Below, piece by piece: positions 18,905 through 29,660 of a DNA stretch of 64,000 nt. How positions within the stretch are numbered: the first letter of the stretch is position 1; every line of letters starts with the position of its first letter. The translations under genes were made by a program, and so were the position numbers. This DNA is from Segatella baroniae B14 (GTDB taxonomy: Bacteria > Bacteroidota > Bacteroidia > Bacteroidales > Bacteroidaceae): NCBI RefSeq assembly GCF_022024235.1, contig NZ_CP091799.1:1404001-1468000 (forward strand). Direction: 5' to 3'. A model generated the notes under the pieces. The model was not told the DNA's origin. It was given only the letters and a program-made list of their open reading frames with translations, and ran no database searches.

Positions 18905-18912
18905 TACCTTTG
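18905..18912 (+). promoter_or_regulatory. -7 element of the lysS operon
   Basis: TACCTTTG, exact TAnnTTTG match, 32 bp before the lysS ATG; a clear -33 TTTG at the usual distance is not seen. Confidence 0.55.
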
Positions 18913-18943
18913 CGGTGTATTTGAAAATTTTCGAAAATTAGAT

Positions 18944-20674
18944 ATGAACATTTTAGAGTTAAGTGAACAGGAAATTGGCCGTCGCCAAAGCCTACAGGAG
19001 TTGCGTGATATGGGCATCAACCCTTATCCTGCAGCAGAATTCCCAGTTAATGCACATAGTACTGAAATTCGTGATGAATTCAAGGAAGACGAGAAGCGCG
19101 AAGTAATTATCGCTGGTCGTATGATGTCTCGCCGTGTAATGGGTAAGGCCAGTTTCGTAGAGCTTCAGGATTCTGAGGGTAGAATCCAGGTATACGTTAC
19201 CCGTGATGACATTTGTCCGGGTGAGGATAAAGACTTATATAATAAGGTTTTCAAGAAACTACTCGATATTGGTGACTTCATTGGTATCAAGGGTTTCGTT
19301 TTCAAGACTCAGACTGGTGAGATTTCGGTACATGCTCAGGAGATTACGCTCCTTTCCAAGAGCTTAAAGCCACTCCCAATCGTAAAATATAAAGATGGTG
19401 TCGCATATGACAAATTTGACGACCCAGAGATGCGCGCACGCCAGCGTTATGTAGACCTCGTGGTTAACGATGGTGTAAAGGACACTTTCCTCAAGCGTGC
19501 TGTTGTACTTCGCACCATGCGTGCCTTCTTCGATGCTCAGGGCTACACAGAGGTTGAGACCCCTATCCTGCAGTCTATCGCCGGTGGTGCCAGTGCCCGT
19601 CCATTCATCACTCATTTTAATGCGCTCAACATCGATATGTACATGCGTATCGCTACCGAGCTTTATCTGAAGCGTCTTATCGTAGGCGGTTTCGATGGTG
19701 TATACGAAATCGGTAAAAACTTCAGAAATGAGGGTATGGACAAGAACCACAACCCTGAATTTACTTGTATGGAGCTTTATGTGCCATACAAAGACTATAA
19801 CTGGATGATGAGCTTCACCGAGAAGTTGCTCGAAACTATCTGTGTGGCTGTCAACGGCAAACCAGAAGTAGAGTATCCTGACGGTAAGGTTATCAGCTAT
19901 AAGGCACCTTTCCGCCGTCTTCCTATCCTCGAAGCTATTCAGGAGAAGACCGGTTTCGACTGCAATGGCAAGACCGAAGAAGAGATTCGTGAGTTCTGCC
20001 TGTCTAAGGGCATGGAAGTAGATGAGACCTTCGGTAAGGGTAAACTTATCGACGAGCTCTTCGGTGAGTTCTGCGAGGGCACCTTCATTCAGCCTACATT
20101 CATCACAGACTACCCTGTAGAGATGTCTCCTCTTACGAAGATGCATCGTTCTAAGCCAGGTCTTACCGAGCGTTTCGAGCTTATGATCAATGGTAAGGAG
20201 TGTGCTAATGCTTACTCTGAGCTGAACGACCCTATCGACCAGGAAGAGCGTTTCATCGAGCAGATGAAGCTTGCTGACAAGGGTGACGACGAAGCAATGA
20301 TCATCGACCAGGACTTCCTCCGTGCTTTACAGTATGGTATGCCTCCTACATCAGGTATCGGTATCGGTATCGACCGCTTGACGATGCTCATGACAGGTAA
20401 GGAGTACATTCAGGAAGTAATGCTCTTCCCACAGATGAAGCCAGAGGCTAAGATACCTCAGAGTTCTATTAAGGAATGGGCTGAGCTCGGTGTTTCAGAA
20501 AACTGGGTTTACGTATTGCGTAAGGCAGGTTTCAACCTTATCAGTGATATTAAGGACGAAAAAGCTCAGGGTCTGCAGCAGAAGATAGGCGAAATCAACA
20601 AGAAATATAAACTGGGTTACGACAAACCTAGTGTTGATGATATCCAGAAATGGATAGACCAAGCAGCAAAATAA
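18944..20674 (+). CDS. lysS: Lysyl-tRNA synthetase (class II) with C-terminal extension
   Basis: A 576-residue enzyme. N-terminal OB-fold anticodon domain (about residues 55-160) is followed by the class II core. Motif 2 includes YEIGKNFRNEGMDKNHNPEF (about residue 250). Motif 3 is GIGIGIDRLTMLMTG (about 475). It charges tRNA-Lys. About 70 residues follow the usual end of the family (E. coli LysS is 505). They form a helical tail containing SENWVYVLRKAGFNLISDI, resembling a helix-hairpin-helix-like Bacteroidota appendage. First gene of lysS-gpsA-pgi-HAD. Confidence 0.96.
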   Translation: MNILELSEQEIGRRQSLQELRDMGINPYPAAEFPVNAHSTEIRDEFKEDEKREVIIAGRMMSRRVMGKASFVELQDSEGRIQVYVTRDDICPGEDKDLYNKVFKKLLDIGDFIGIKGFVFKTQTGEISVHAQEITLLSKSLKPLPIVKYKDGVAYDKFDDPEMRARQRYVDLVVNDGVKDTFLKRAVVLRTMRAFFDAQGYTEVETPILQSIAGGASARPFITHFNALNIDMYMRIATELYLKRLIVGGFDGVYEIGKNFRNEGMDKNHNPEFTCMELYVPYKDYNWMMSFTEKLLETICVAVNGKPEVEYPDGKVISYKAPFRRLPILEAIQEKTGFDCNGKTEEEIREFCLSKGMEVDETFGKGKLIDELFGEFCEGTFIQPTFITDYPVEMSPLTKMHRSKPGLTERFELMINGKECANAYSELNDPIDQEERFIEQMKLADKGDDEAMIIDQDFLRALQYGMPPTSGIGIGIDRLTMLMTGKEYIQEVMLFPQMKPEAKIPQSSIKEWAELGVSENWVYVLRKAGFNLISDIKDEKAQGLQQKIGEINKKYKLGYDKPSVDDIQKWIDQAAK

Positions 20675-20698
20675 AGCTACAAACTAAAATCAGTAGTA

Positions 20699-21697
20699 GT
20701 GTTTGACGTAGGAAAAATAGCGATTATCGGAGGTGGCAGTTGGGCAACCGCCATAGCCAAGATAATAGTGGGGCATACTCACCATATCGGTTGGTATATG
20801 CGTCGTGACGACCGTATAGAAGACTTTAAGCGTCTGGGCCATAACCCAGCTTATCTGTTGGGTGCACGCTTTAATATAGACGAGATATACTTCTCTTCTG
20901 ATATCAACACGATAGCCGAGGCCTATGATACCTTAGTATTCGTTACTCCTTCGCCTTATCTGAAGAATCATCTGCGCCGTCTTAAAACTCGCCTGCAAGA
21001 CAAGTTTATCGTGACGGCCATCAAAGGTATCGTGCCAGATGAAAACTTGGTATGCTCCGAGTATTTTCATCAGGTTTACGATATACCTTATGATAATATA
21101 GCCTGCATAGGCGGTCCGTCTCACGCTGAGGAAGTAGCTCTTGAACGACTCTCTTACCTCACCGTGGGATGTCAGGACCTAGAGAAGGCCAAAGCCTTCA
21201 CCCGTGTATTGGCCAGCGAATATATCAAGACGAAGACATCGGCAGACGTGGTAGGTATCGAGTATTCCTCTGTATTGAAGAATGTATACGCCATAGCAGC
21301 CGGTATCTGTAATGGTCTGAAATATGGCGACAACTTCCAGGCTGTGCTCATCAGTAACGCCGTACAGGAAATGAACCGATTCCTCAATACGGTATACGAC
21401 CTTAAAGAGCGCAACATCTACGATAGCGTATATCTGGGCGACCTGCTCGTAACGGGCTATAGTAACTTTAGCCGTAACCGTACCTTTGGTACCATGATAG
21501 GCAAAGGATACTCCGTGAAAAGTGCGCAGATAGAGATGGAAATGATAGCAGAGGGATACTTCGGCACCAAGTGCATGAAGGAGATTAATCGGCACATGCA
21601 CGTTAATATGCCCATACTTGACGCCGTATACAATATATTATACGAACGTATAAACCCACAAATAGAGATAAAACTTCTAACGGACTCGTTCCGCTGA
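20699..21697 (+). CDS. gpsA: NAD(P)H-dependent glycerol-3-phosphate dehydrogenase
   Basis: A 332-residue protein with an N-terminal Rossmann motif [27 protein letters not shown] and [12 protein letters not shown] match GpsA, and [20 protein letters not shown] carries the catalytic Lys. It makes sn-glycerol-3-phosphate for phospholipid synthesis. The start is a GTG at 20699, 24 bp after lysS; no better-placed ATG exists upstream of the Rossmann strand. Second gene of the operon. Confidence 0.93.
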   Translation: MFDVGKIAIIGGGSWATAIAKIIVGHTHHIGWYMRRDDRIEDFKRLGHNPAYLLGARFNIDEIYFSSDINTIAEAYDTLVFVTPSPYLKNHLRRLKTRLQDKFIVTAIKGIVPDENLVCSEYFHQVYDIPYDNIACIGGPSHAEEVALERLSYLTVGCQDLEKAKAFTRVLASEYIKTKTSADVVGIEYSSVLKNVYAIAAGICNGLKYGDNFQAVLISNAVQEMNRFLNTVYDLKERNIYDSVYLGDLLVTGYSNFSRNRTFGTMIGKGYSVKSAQIEMEMIAEGYFGTKCMKEINRHMHVNMPILDAVYNILYERINPQIEIKLLTDSFR

Positions 21698-21713
21698 TAA
21701 AACCGTAAATAAT

Positions 21714-23072
21714 ATGCAAAATATCAACTTAGACATTACAAAGGCTGCACAATTCCTCAGTGAAGGCGCAGTTAAGGCTTATGAGTCAAAGGTAAAAGCA
21801 GCACAGGAAGCTCTAGAAAACGGCACCTGCCCTGGTAACGATTTCCTCGGATGGATTCACCTTCCATCAGAGACAACAGAAGCATTCCTCGATGAGGTAG
21901 AAGCTACTGCTAAGGTGCTTCGCGAAAAGTGCGAGGTAGTCGTTGTGGCCGGTATCGGTGGTAGCTACCTCGGTGCACGTGCCGTTATCGAGGCCTTGGG
22001 CAACTCATTTGCCTGGTTAGTTAATGATAAGAAAAATCCTACTATCGTGTTTGCTGGTAATAACATCGGTGAGGATTATCTCGCTGAACTTACCGATTAC
22101 CTCAAGGACAAGAAGTTTGGTGTTATCAATATCTCTAAATCTGGTACTACTACCGAGACCGCATTAACATTCCGTCTGCTTAAGAAGCAGTGTGAAGACC
22201 AGATAGGCAAGGAAGCAGCTAAAGAGGTTATCGTGGCTGTTACCGATGCTACTAAGGGTGCTGCTCGTGCAGCTGCCGATAAAGAAGGCTACAAGACCTT
22301 CGTTATTCCTGATAATGTAGGTGGTCGATTCTCTGTACTTACTCCTGTAGGTCTGCTCCCTATCGCTGTGGCAGGCTTTGATATCAAGGCACTTGTTAAG
22401 GGTGCTGCCGATATGGAGAAAGCTACCGCTGTAGATGTACCTTTCGAGCAGAATATCTCTGCACTGTATGCTGCCGTACGTAATGGTCTCTATGCTGAAG
22501 CTGGCAAGAAGATAGAGATTGTAGCTAACTTCCAGCCTAAGTTACACTTCATGGCTGAATGGTGGAAACAGCTCTTCGGCGAAAGCGAAGGTAAGGATAA
22601 TAAAGGTATCTTCCCTGCAGCTTGCGATTTTACGACCGACCTACACTCTATGGGTCAGTGGATTCAGCAGGGCGAACGCTCTATCTTCGAGACGGTAATC
22701 TCTGTAGAGCAGCCTAACAAGAAACTTCTCTTCCCTCACGATGATGAAAATCTCGATGGCTTGAACTTCCTCGAAGGCAAGCGTGTAGACGAAGTTAACA
22801 AGATGGCCGAACTCGGTACTCGCTTGGCTCATGTCGATGGTGGCGTACCTAACATCCGTATCAGCATGCCTGAACTCAACGAGTATTATCTGGGTCAGCT
22901 TATCTATTTCTTCGAAAAGGCTTGTGGTATCAGCGGTCAGTTGCTCGAGGTTAACGCCTTCAACCAGCCTGGTGTAGAAGCTTACAAGAAGAATATGTTC
23001 GCACTCCTCAACAAACCTGGTTACGAGGCTGACAGCAAAGCGATTCAGGAGCGTTTAGCACAAGAAAAATAA
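21714..23072 (+). CDS. pgi: Glucose-6-phosphate isomerase
   Basis: A 452-residue enzyme interconverting glucose-6-P and fructose-6-P. Conserved blocks are [28 protein letters not shown] (sugar-phosphate site), [15 protein letters not shown], the [12 protein letters not shown] segment and the near C-terminal [16 protein letters not shown]. The length is that of the short bacterial/Bacillus-type Pgi rather than the ~550-residue enterobacterial form. Starts 16 bp after gpsA and overlaps the next gene by one base (TAATG). Confidence 0.96.
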   Translation: MQNINLDITKAAQFLSEGAVKAYESKVKAAQEALENGTCPGNDFLGWIHLPSETTEAFLDEVEATAKVLREKCEVVVVAGIGGSYLGARAVIEALGNSFAWLVNDKKNPTIVFAGNNIGEDYLAELTDYLKDKKFGVINISKSGTTTETALTFRLLKKQCEDQIGKEAAKEVIVAVTDATKGAARAAADKEGYKTFVIPDNVGGRFSVLTPVGLLPIAVAGFDIKALVKGAADMEKATAVDVPFEQNISALYAAVRNGLYAEAGKKIEIVANFQPKLHFMAEWWKQLFGESEGKDNKGIFPAACDFTTDLHSMGQWIQQGERSIFETVISVEQPNKKLLFPHDDENLDGLNFLEGKRVDEVNKMAELGTRLAHVDGGVPNIRISMPELNEYYLGQLIYFFEKACGISGQLLEVNAFNQPGVEAYKKNMFALLNKPGYEADSKAIQERLAQEK

Positions 23073-23806
23073 TGTTTGAAAAAGAAATTAAAACATACAT
23101 AGAAAGACACGGCTTTGAGGCATTTACCCCCAAGGCCGTTCTTTTTGATATGGACGGTGTGCTCTATAACAGCATGCCTAATCATGCCGTAGCCTGGCAG
23201 AAATCGATGACCGACTATGGTATCCACATGACGGCCGACGATGCCTATGCCACCGAGGGTGCGCGTGGTGTCGATACGATACGCTACATGGTAAAACAGC
23301 AGAAGCATCAGGAGATTAGCATGGAGAAGGCGCAGGAGATGTACGACCTGAAAACACGCTATTTCCATGAGATGCCTACAGCGCCTATCTTTGACGGTGT
23401 ATACGACCTGATGCGCCAGATTAAGGCTTCCGGACTTACGATCGGCATTGTCACGGGCAGTGGTCAGCGTCCGCTTATCAAGCGACTGCTCGATAACTTT
23501 GGCGAATTTCTGGATGAAGACCATATCGTTACGGCTTATGATGTGCAACGGGGCAAACCGTATCCCGACCCTTACCAGATGGGACTGGCGAAGGCGGGCA
23601 ACCTAAAACCGTGGGAAGGTATCGTAGTAGAGAATGCTCCACTCGGTGTACGTGCGGGTGTAGCTGCTGATATCTTCACGATAGCCATCAACAGTGGTCC
23701 GCTGGCCGACGAGGTACTTCTACGTGAGGGTGCCAACATTCTTTTCCAAAAGATATCCGAACTATCCCTGCACTGGAGCAAGCTTATGGCTGCAGCAGGA
23801 AAATAA
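23072..23806 (+). CDS. HAD-superfamily phosphatase/phosphomutase (beta-PGM-like)
   Basis: A 244-residue HAD hydrolase of subfamily IA. Motif I is VLFDMDGVLYNSMPNH (nucleophile and general-acid Asp), motif II GIVTGSGQRPLI, then the Lys in QRGKPYPDPYQ and motif IV in IVVENAPLGVRAG. A helical cap follows motif I. Related to beta-phosphoglucomutase and sugar-phosphate phosphatases; the one-base overlap with pgi suggests a sugar-phosphate substrate, but the specificity is not readable. Last gene of the operon. Confidence 0.88.
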   Translation: MFEKEIKTYIERHGFEAFTPKAVLFDMDGVLYNSMPNHAVAWQKSMTDYGIHMTADDAYATEGARGVDTIRYMVKQQKHQEISMEKAQEMYDLKTRYFHEMPTAPIFDGVYDLMRQIKASGLTIGIVTGSGQRPLIKRLLDNFGEFLDEDHIVTAYDVQRGKPYPDPYQMGLAKAGNLKPWEGIVVENAPLGVRAGVAADIFTIAINSGPLADEVLLREGANILFQKISELSLHWSKLMAAAGK

Positions 23807-23821
23807 ATACTATATCAAGAG

Positions 23822-23861
23822 GTGCAAGGTATGCATAACAGCAACTTTGCACTTTTTTTTT
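23822..23861 (+). terminator. Intrinsic terminator of the lysS operon
   Basis: GTGCAA (23822-23827) pairs with TTGCAC (23847-23852), followed by nine T. Confidence 0.65.
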
Positions 23862-24237
23862 GATTGCCAAAATACTTTTATTTCATCCCCTTCCAACGCA
23901 CAGCACAATCCACTGTGATGGTGAGAGGGTGAAAGCATTCAGACCTGCCTGACTCTTAAACCCCTCGAATTCGAAGAGGTTAAAATGTCGATACCGTTGA
24001 CCGTCATTGTCCGGATATTCACATCCTTTACCGTTATCATATTCCTTTTTGCCATCTTTATTTGATTTTTTACTATTCGTCAATAACGGATATATCCTCC
24101 TGCCTAAGCAGGCTATACAAAAATACGAATAATTCCCGAACCAGCGTGCATTGTACCGATGTTTTCACGAAAAAAGGGTCCTTTATATTGCAAATTCTCC
24201 GCTTTTCCGAAATACACACTACACACGATTATCATCA

Positions 24238-24280
24238 TTTACAGCGAAATTTTACAGCCATAAAATTTACAGCCATAAAA
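24238..24280. repeat. 15-bp direct tandem repeat
   Basis: TTTACAGCCATAAAA occurs twice back to back (24251-24265, 24266-24280), preceded by a 13-bp variant TTTACAGCGAAAT (24238-24250). The remainder of 23862-24374 holds short open frames on the minus strand (for example 23883-24083) that I cannot tie to a family; they may be decayed coding DNA. Confidence 0.75.
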
Positions 24281-24374
24281 TTTCAAGTACATTTTAATAG
24301 ATACGCTGCTCTCATCGAACTACAGAACATACCAGCATTGGAGCGCATTATTCCCCCCGACAACACACGATATT

Positions 24375-27300
24375 TCATCCCTTTTTCGACAGCACCAAAT
24401 TCGCCAAACACACCGCATATTCGATATAGGCACCCTGTGGTTTCCAGGCCAAGGTATAGCTTACTTTAGCACTTGTCACGTCATAACCTTTATCTGTCCA
24501 TGCCTTCAACTTATCCTTACCTGATGCAGATAGGGCGATGATATTGCTACCCTTCGCATTCAGCAGGTAACCGTCTTTGTATTGCAGACCGTCACCACTC
24601 CTTAGATGCAAAACCATCTCTTTATGCCCTTTGAAGAAGTCTAGCCATACATCATGCATATTGAGTGCCACGCAAATAGAGGATGAATTAGCGAGGGATG
24701 TTGTGACAAGATAGAGATTATGTTTGGCACGTGTGAGTCCTACATAATAAGAACGCATATCGCTCACATCCCTGCCATCGGGTACTGGCGACAGCAGATA
24801 CACCGTATCAAACTCCCTACCTTTGGCCTTATGGATGGTGCTAACAAAGATAGACTTCTCGTCAGCAGCGATAAAGTCCTCGATGTTCGATTCAAAGATA
24901 TACTCACACAAATCGCTTCTATATAGTGAACTATGGGTCTCTTCAAAATCAACAAAGAAACGCTTCATGACGCTTAGACAGCTACTGCCTTTATACATAT
25001 CAAGTGTACGGCGTTTAGCCTCTTTCCACTTTTCCTTGGGGATGGTTATATCATCCTTACCTATTTGCTTGAGAAAGTAACGTACTTCAGCTAAGTTGCC
25101 AAAGCGGAACCCACCCATCGACTGGGCAACGGTGGCGCGCAAGCCACGCTTCTGCAGTTCGTAAGCCACCTGCATGGTCTCTTCATTGGTACGTGTCAGA
25201 ATAGCTGTGGTGCCATGCACTTCTATCTCTGCTTCGAGAAGAGCCTTTAATGCTATCACCTTTCCCTCGTTGCCTGTAGCAGACAGGATTGGAGTGCGTT
25301 TCATACGGTCTGGAATGCGCTGCACAAAACGGTTGGCGCAATCGACGATGGCCTTGTCGGAACGATAGTTTTCTGTCATCTCGTACAATTTAGTGCCTTC
25401 TAGTTCGACAAGCGACTGCATGTACCGCGAATCAGAACCACGGAAGGCATAGATATTTTGGTCATCGTCGCCAACTGCTATCACGCGCATATCCTCATTC
25501 TGTTTCATCAATGACCGAACCAATCGGAAATCATCTTCTCCCATATCCTGGGCTTCGTCGATAACCAGCACGCTCTTGGCAATCTTGGATGCTTCCACCT
25601 CGCCTCGTTCTATCATCTCCGCAGCCAGACGGACAACATCCTTAGCTTCGTCCAGATTACCCTGCTTACCAATCAAATCGAAGCTATATGAATGAAACGT
25701 CTTGATATCCACGAAATGTGCCGCATTGCCCACCAAAGCTATGAGTCGTTTCTTGAATTCGGTTGCAGCTGCCCGTGAGAATGTAAGCATCAGCAACTGT
25801 TCGTGCTTCACATCCTCCAATAAGAGAAGAGAAGCCAACTTGTGCACCAAGACTCTTGTTTTGCCGCTGCCAGGTCCTGCTGCTACTACTATATATTTCG
25901 ATAGTTTGTCATCAATAATTTCACTCTGTCGATTAGATAGTTGGCCAAACAATTGGTTATATTTGGCTGGCGTGATGTTCAGGTCAATCTGCCCTCGTCT
26001 ATCTTCCTTGAAATACAGATTGATAAACTTGCGGAAATCCATTGTGAAGTAATCGTTGACAAAGCGTAGTGCAGCCTGATAGTCACGCACCATCAGGTTG
26101 GCATATTCACCCACGATATGAATCTGACGAATGCGTTGTTTGTAGAATTCGTCCAGCAGTCTGTATTGCTCTTTACCATAGCGGGCACGACGGTCTACCA
26201 GTCGACCAATCTGCATGGTGTTATAAATAACAATAAAGCCGCCCTCTATCTTCATCAGATCAGTCTTAGTAAGATACAAAAGTGCTTCCTCAATATCGGG
26301 TATGGTTGGCTTTTCCTTATCAGCAAACATCTCCTGCTGTTGGCGAGCCACAAACTGTTGCAACAATTCTACTTCAGAGAAGTTTACCAGCGATTGGTCT
26401 TTGCTCGTATCACGACATTTGCTTAGAATCTCGACGATGAAACGGCTGATGTCTCTACGCTTTTCAAAACGAGCCATCGTGACTTCCATTGTAGATTGCA
26501 ATCGCACACACACACTATCGCTGAATCCATGTTCTTGTTTATGGATATACCCCTTTAACGACAGAAAATGGAGCAACATCCGCAGACGTTTGACAGTTGA
26601 ATATGTGAGTCCTGCCTTTTGTGCCTCTTCGTTCAGTTCCTTATAATTAATCCTTTGCGCTTCAGTTTTGAAACATTGCAGAAGAAACTGCTCCAACTTC
26701 AGAATGATGTCAAGATTACGAATGGATGTACTCTTCGACACCCAAGCCTGCATATCACGGGTGTCGGCCAGCAAACCTTCCTGACGCATCAGATTAATGT
26801 TTCTGATAACAGACTCCTTGCTCATGCCAAGGATGTCTGCCAGATAGTCCACGCGACTTTCAGCTTCTTCTCCTCTACCTTCATCGGTGGCACGAGCACT
26901 GATAAGCGACTTGATAATTCGTGTTGCATCCTCGCGAGACTGCTCGTCAAAGAGTGTAGAGACCGTCAGCTTTCGGCGGGCCTCATCCATGTTCTTAACG
27001 GCTATTCCCGTTGCAAACACATGGGGCGAATTGCTACCTCGCTGTATGAACCCAGCATTCTCCAGTGCGGCAATGGCTGCTTTGACACGTGTTTCAATAT
27101 CTTCGATCTCATCGCCCCATCCGGCTTGTCGGGCTATCTCCAACGGCGAACAACTCACATGGTCTCTTTTGGCCGTAATCGCCTTGATAGCTTTCCATAC
27201 CTGCTGAATCTCGCTGATACTGAGCTTGGTCTGGTTCAGCAAGATGAAGTGCTTATCGAGGTCGCTATCGGCATAGAGCACATAGCATTCTGCCTCCATA

Positions 27301-29066
27301 TTCGGATCACGCCCAGCGCGCCCAGCTTCCTGCACATAGTTTTCCAGCGAGTCACTGATATTATAGTGAACCACCAAACCTACGTCTTTCTTGTCAACCC
27401 CCATTCCGAAAGCAGAAGTGGCAACAATCACTTCTACCTCACCACTCATGAAGGCATTCTGGTTCTTAACTTTGTCTGCCGCCTCCATCTTGCCGTTGTA
27501 GGGCAATGCCCTTATGCCGTCTCGTTCCAGATGTTCTGCCAAATCTCGGGTGCTGCGGGTTCGGGATACATAGACTATCGTAGGACAGTTATGCCCCAAA
27601 ATCAACGAGCGCAGCAGGTTATATTTCTCATCTGCAGTATCAGCGTGAAGTACGGAATAGCGCAGGTTTTTTCTTTCTGCATTGGCTGCAAATACCTTCA
27701 GCTCTACACTAAGTTTCGCCCTAAAGTAGTCACAAATATCGCTGACAACCTTTTGTTTGGCTGTTGCGGTAAAACACGAAATGGCGATAGGCTGAATCTG
27801 ATGTTTCTTTTCTTGTAACTGCCGGATGAAATCTCCGATATACAGGTAGTCCACCCGGAAATCGTGCCCCCAGGCAGAGAAGCAGTGGGCTTCGTCTATC
27901 ACGAATCGTACTACATCTCTACTTAATAGCAGTCGCTCGATGGTCTTGCTGCGCAGCATCTCCGGCGCGATGTAAAGCAGGTTGGCGGTTCCTTCTGCAA
28001 CTTGCTGTATGGCTGTTGCCCGTTCGATAGGGTCTAAGAGTCCGTTGATGGTGACAGCCTCGCTGATGCCTCGTGCAGCAAGGTTATCTACCTGGTCTTT
28101 CATCAAAGACTGTAATGGTGATATCACCACTGTCAGGCCGTGAGTATTTCGTCCAGCCATCAATGCCGGCAGTTGGAACGTCAGACTCTTACCACCGCCT
28201 GTAGGGAATATCGTCAGAATCGATTCGCCACGGATAGCAGCCTCTACAGCCTGCTGTTGCATAGGAACACCATCGAAGGTACGGAAGTTGTCATATCCGA
28301 AGAATTCCTTCAATCCCTGATGGGCATCCAGGCGCTGACGGCAATAGGCGCAATCTCCACAAGAAGTATTACACAATAGATTCATCACGTTGATTACTTG
28401 CGGATAGTTGCGTAGCACCCAGGCTGGCGTGATAGAAAAGATATCATCTGCACCAATCACTGCCAAGCTGTAAGCCAGTTCTATTGGGTACTGCTTCACC
28501 AACATGTCGAAATCTGCATGGCTACAAACCTTTCCCTCATACTCTCTGAGAATCAGACCTGTCAAGTCTGTATGTACTTTCAAGAGTCTGTTCCAAAAAG
28601 AGTTTCTTGAAGGCGAACTATATCCAATGTATTTGAAGAATCCTTCAAACTCATTCGTCTCGTGGAGAAGTCGATAGTATAGCTCTTTTCTGTCTGATGA
28701 CAATTGATTCCACGCATTGATTTCATCATTCAGCAAATCACGAGCTTTCATGGAGTCGTTCACCGGATTGTTCAGCTCATCTACTTGCAGCTTATCATCT
28801 TTCACCAAATGATGGTAAGGCCGCTTAGGAAAGAGCAACGGGGAAAGAAACAAAGTATCAATGATAATGGGATTGCCCCTCAACGAGGTGTATTTCAAGT
28901 CGTGCCCAATAATATTATGTCCGCATACTGCATCACATTCTGACACAAAGACATCAAAATCGGCCTTGGAACTGGTGTGCAACACGGCTCCATCCTCCCT
29001 TGCTGCTCCGTAATCTGCCACCTTCTTCGTTTGCGGGTTAACTTCAGTATCAATGAATACTATCAT
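24375..29066 (-). CDS. Giant helicase: DEDD exonuclease + Cys4 cluster + RecQ + UvrD-like modules
   Basis: A 1563-residue protein. Residues 1-~110 form a 3'-5' exonuclease-like domain: FIDTEVNP with Asp6 and Glu8, then VCGHNIIGHDLKY, then NNPVNDSMKARDLL. A four-cysteine set follows (Cys232, 236, 239, 242, in LLCNTSCGDCAYCRQ), a plausible zinc or Fe-S site. Residues ~265-620 are a RecQ-type SF2 helicase: Walker A FPTGGGKS with Lys293, then VIDEAHCFSAWGHDF, ISCFTATAKQK and the QEAGRAGRD arginine-finger motif. After a long helical linker, residues ~1055-1500 are a UvrD/PcrA-type SF1 helicase. Its motifs are Walker A AAGPGSGKT (Lys1069), VIDEAQDMGEDDF, VGDDDQNIYAFRGSD, STIHKAKGREFDTVYLL and YVGLTRAKHNLYLV. 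Every ATPase motif appears intact. Probably DNA repair, recombination or anti-invader activity. A -7 site lies upstream with a ~140-nt leader. Confidence 0.92.
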   Translation of the reverse strand: MIVFIDTEVNPQTKKVADYGAAREDGAVLHTSSKADFDVFVSECDAVCGHNIIGHDLKYTSLRGNPIIIDTLFLSPLLFPKRPYHHLVKDDKLQVDELNNPVNDSMKARDLLNDEINAWNQLSSDRKELYYRLLHETNEFEGFFKYIGYSSPSRNSFWNRLLKVHTDLTGLILREYEGKVCSHADFDMLVKQYPIELAYSLAVIGADDIFSITPAWVLRNYPQVINVMNLLCNTSCGDCAYCRQRLDAHQGLKEFFGYDNFRTFDGVPMQQQAVEAAIRGESILTIFPTGGGKSLTFQLPALMAGRNTHGLTVVISPLQSLMKDQVDNLAARGISEAVTINGLLDPIERATAIQQVAEGTANLLYIAPEMLRSKTIERLLLSRDVVRFVIDEAHCFSAWGHDFRVDYLYIGDFIRQLQEKKHQIQPIAISCFTATAKQKVVSDICDYFRAKLSVELKVFAANAERKNLRYSVLHADTADEKYNLLRSLILGHNCPTIVYVSRTRSTRDLAEHLERDGIRALPYNGKMEAADKVKNQNAFMSGEVEVIVATSAFGMGVDKKDVGLVVHYNISDSLENYVQEAGRAGRDPNMEAECYVLYADSDLDKHFILLNQTKLSISEIQQVWKAIKAITAKRDHVSCSPLEIARQAGWGDEIEDIETRVKAAIAALENAGFIQRGSNSPHVFATGIAVKNMDEARRKLTVSTLFDEQSREDATRIIKSLISARATDEGRGEEAESRVDYLADILGMSKESVIRNINLMRQEGLLADTRDMQAWVSKSTSIRNLDIILKLEQFLLQCFKTEAQRINYKELNEEAQKAGLTYSTVKRLRMLLHFLSLKGYIHKQEHGFSDSVCVRLQSTMEVTMARFEKRRDISRFIVEILSKCRDTSKDQSLVNFSEVELLQQFVARQQQEMFADKEKPTIPDIEEALLYLTKTDLMKIEGGFIVIYNTMQIGRLVDRRARYGKEQYRLLDEFYKQRIRQIHIVGEYANLMVRDYQAALRFVNDYFTMDFRKFINLYFKEDRRGQIDLNITPAKYNQLFGQLSNRQSEIIDDKLSKYIVVAAGPGSGKTRVLVHKLASLLLLEDVKHEQLLMLTFSRAAATEFKKRLIALVGNAAHFVDIKTFHSYSFDLIGKQGNLDEAKDVVRLAAEMIERGEVEASKIAKSVLVIDEAQDMGEDDFRLVRSLMKQNEDMRVIAVGDDDQNIYAFRGSDSRYMQSLVELEGTKLYEMTENYRSDKAIVDCANRFVQRIPDRMKRTPILSATGNEGKVIALKALLEAEIEVHGTTAILTRTNEETMQVAYELQKRGLRATVAQSMGGFRFGNLAEVRYFLKQIGKDDITIPKEKWKEAKRRTLDMYKGSSCLSVMKRFFVDFEETHSSLYRSDLCEYIFESNIEDFIAADEKSIFVSTIHKAKGREFDTVYLLSPVPDGRDVSDMRSYYVGLTRAKHNLYLVTTSLANSSSICVALNMHDVWLDFFKGHKEMVLHLRSGDGLQYKDGYLLNAKGSNIIALSASGKDKLKAWTDKGYDVTSAKVSYTLAWKPQGAYIEYAVCLANLVLSKKG

Positions 29067-29210
29067 CCTTGTTTTGTTTCTTTGTTAATTACGTTCTAAG
29101 AAAACGATATCATCACATCTCTACAGACGCTCTGATTGTCAAATAGCGCTATTTCATCATGTTCACCATCCATGAAAGCTTTTCATGCTATACATTATTA
29201 TATATGAGTG

Positions 29211-29218
29211 CAAAGATA
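29211..29218 (-). promoter_or_regulatory. -7 element of the giant helicase gene
   Basis: Minus-strand TATCTTTG, exact consensus; transcription would start near 29204, leaving a leader of about 140 nt before 29066. No convincing -33. Confidence 0.5.
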
Positions 29219-29660
29219 ACGATTTTTTAGTAAAAAAGGAACTTTAGGCTACGAACATGTTCGCAGAAAGGACAATTTTGTCTTAGAGTATTCGCGCAAA
29301 TGGCTGAAACAACATGGCGGAAAGCTGCAGAGAACGGCTAAGTGTGACACTTTTATGTGGAAAGTTCTGTACGAATAATCAACGGAAGTGACAAAAATCC
29401 TACACATTCTGCACGATTTTCGTGAAAAAAATGTGTAACTTTACTGCCGAATTGAAATATGTAGAGAACAAAAAAATTCTTGCTATCCTAATGGGATTAT
29501 TCTTTAAAACGAAAAATTCTCTAGTCGAACAACAAGGCACGACATAAGTAGAAGCCTATAAGTGCTTATTATCAGGCATTTGAACGTTCACTTACTTTCG
29601 AAATATTTTCGAAAATTAGCCTTGTACCGATTAATGCTTTTCGTGGATTACCGTTGGCAC

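Noticed and set aside
23883..24083. 66-residue open frame on the minus strand
   Set aside because: Short, polar, no family match, no promoter; could be a remnant but cannot be supported as a gene.
26619..27818. 399-residue open frame antisense to the giant helicase gene
   Set aside because: Lies wholly within the helicase gene whose motifs are continuous; no domain in the antisense frame.
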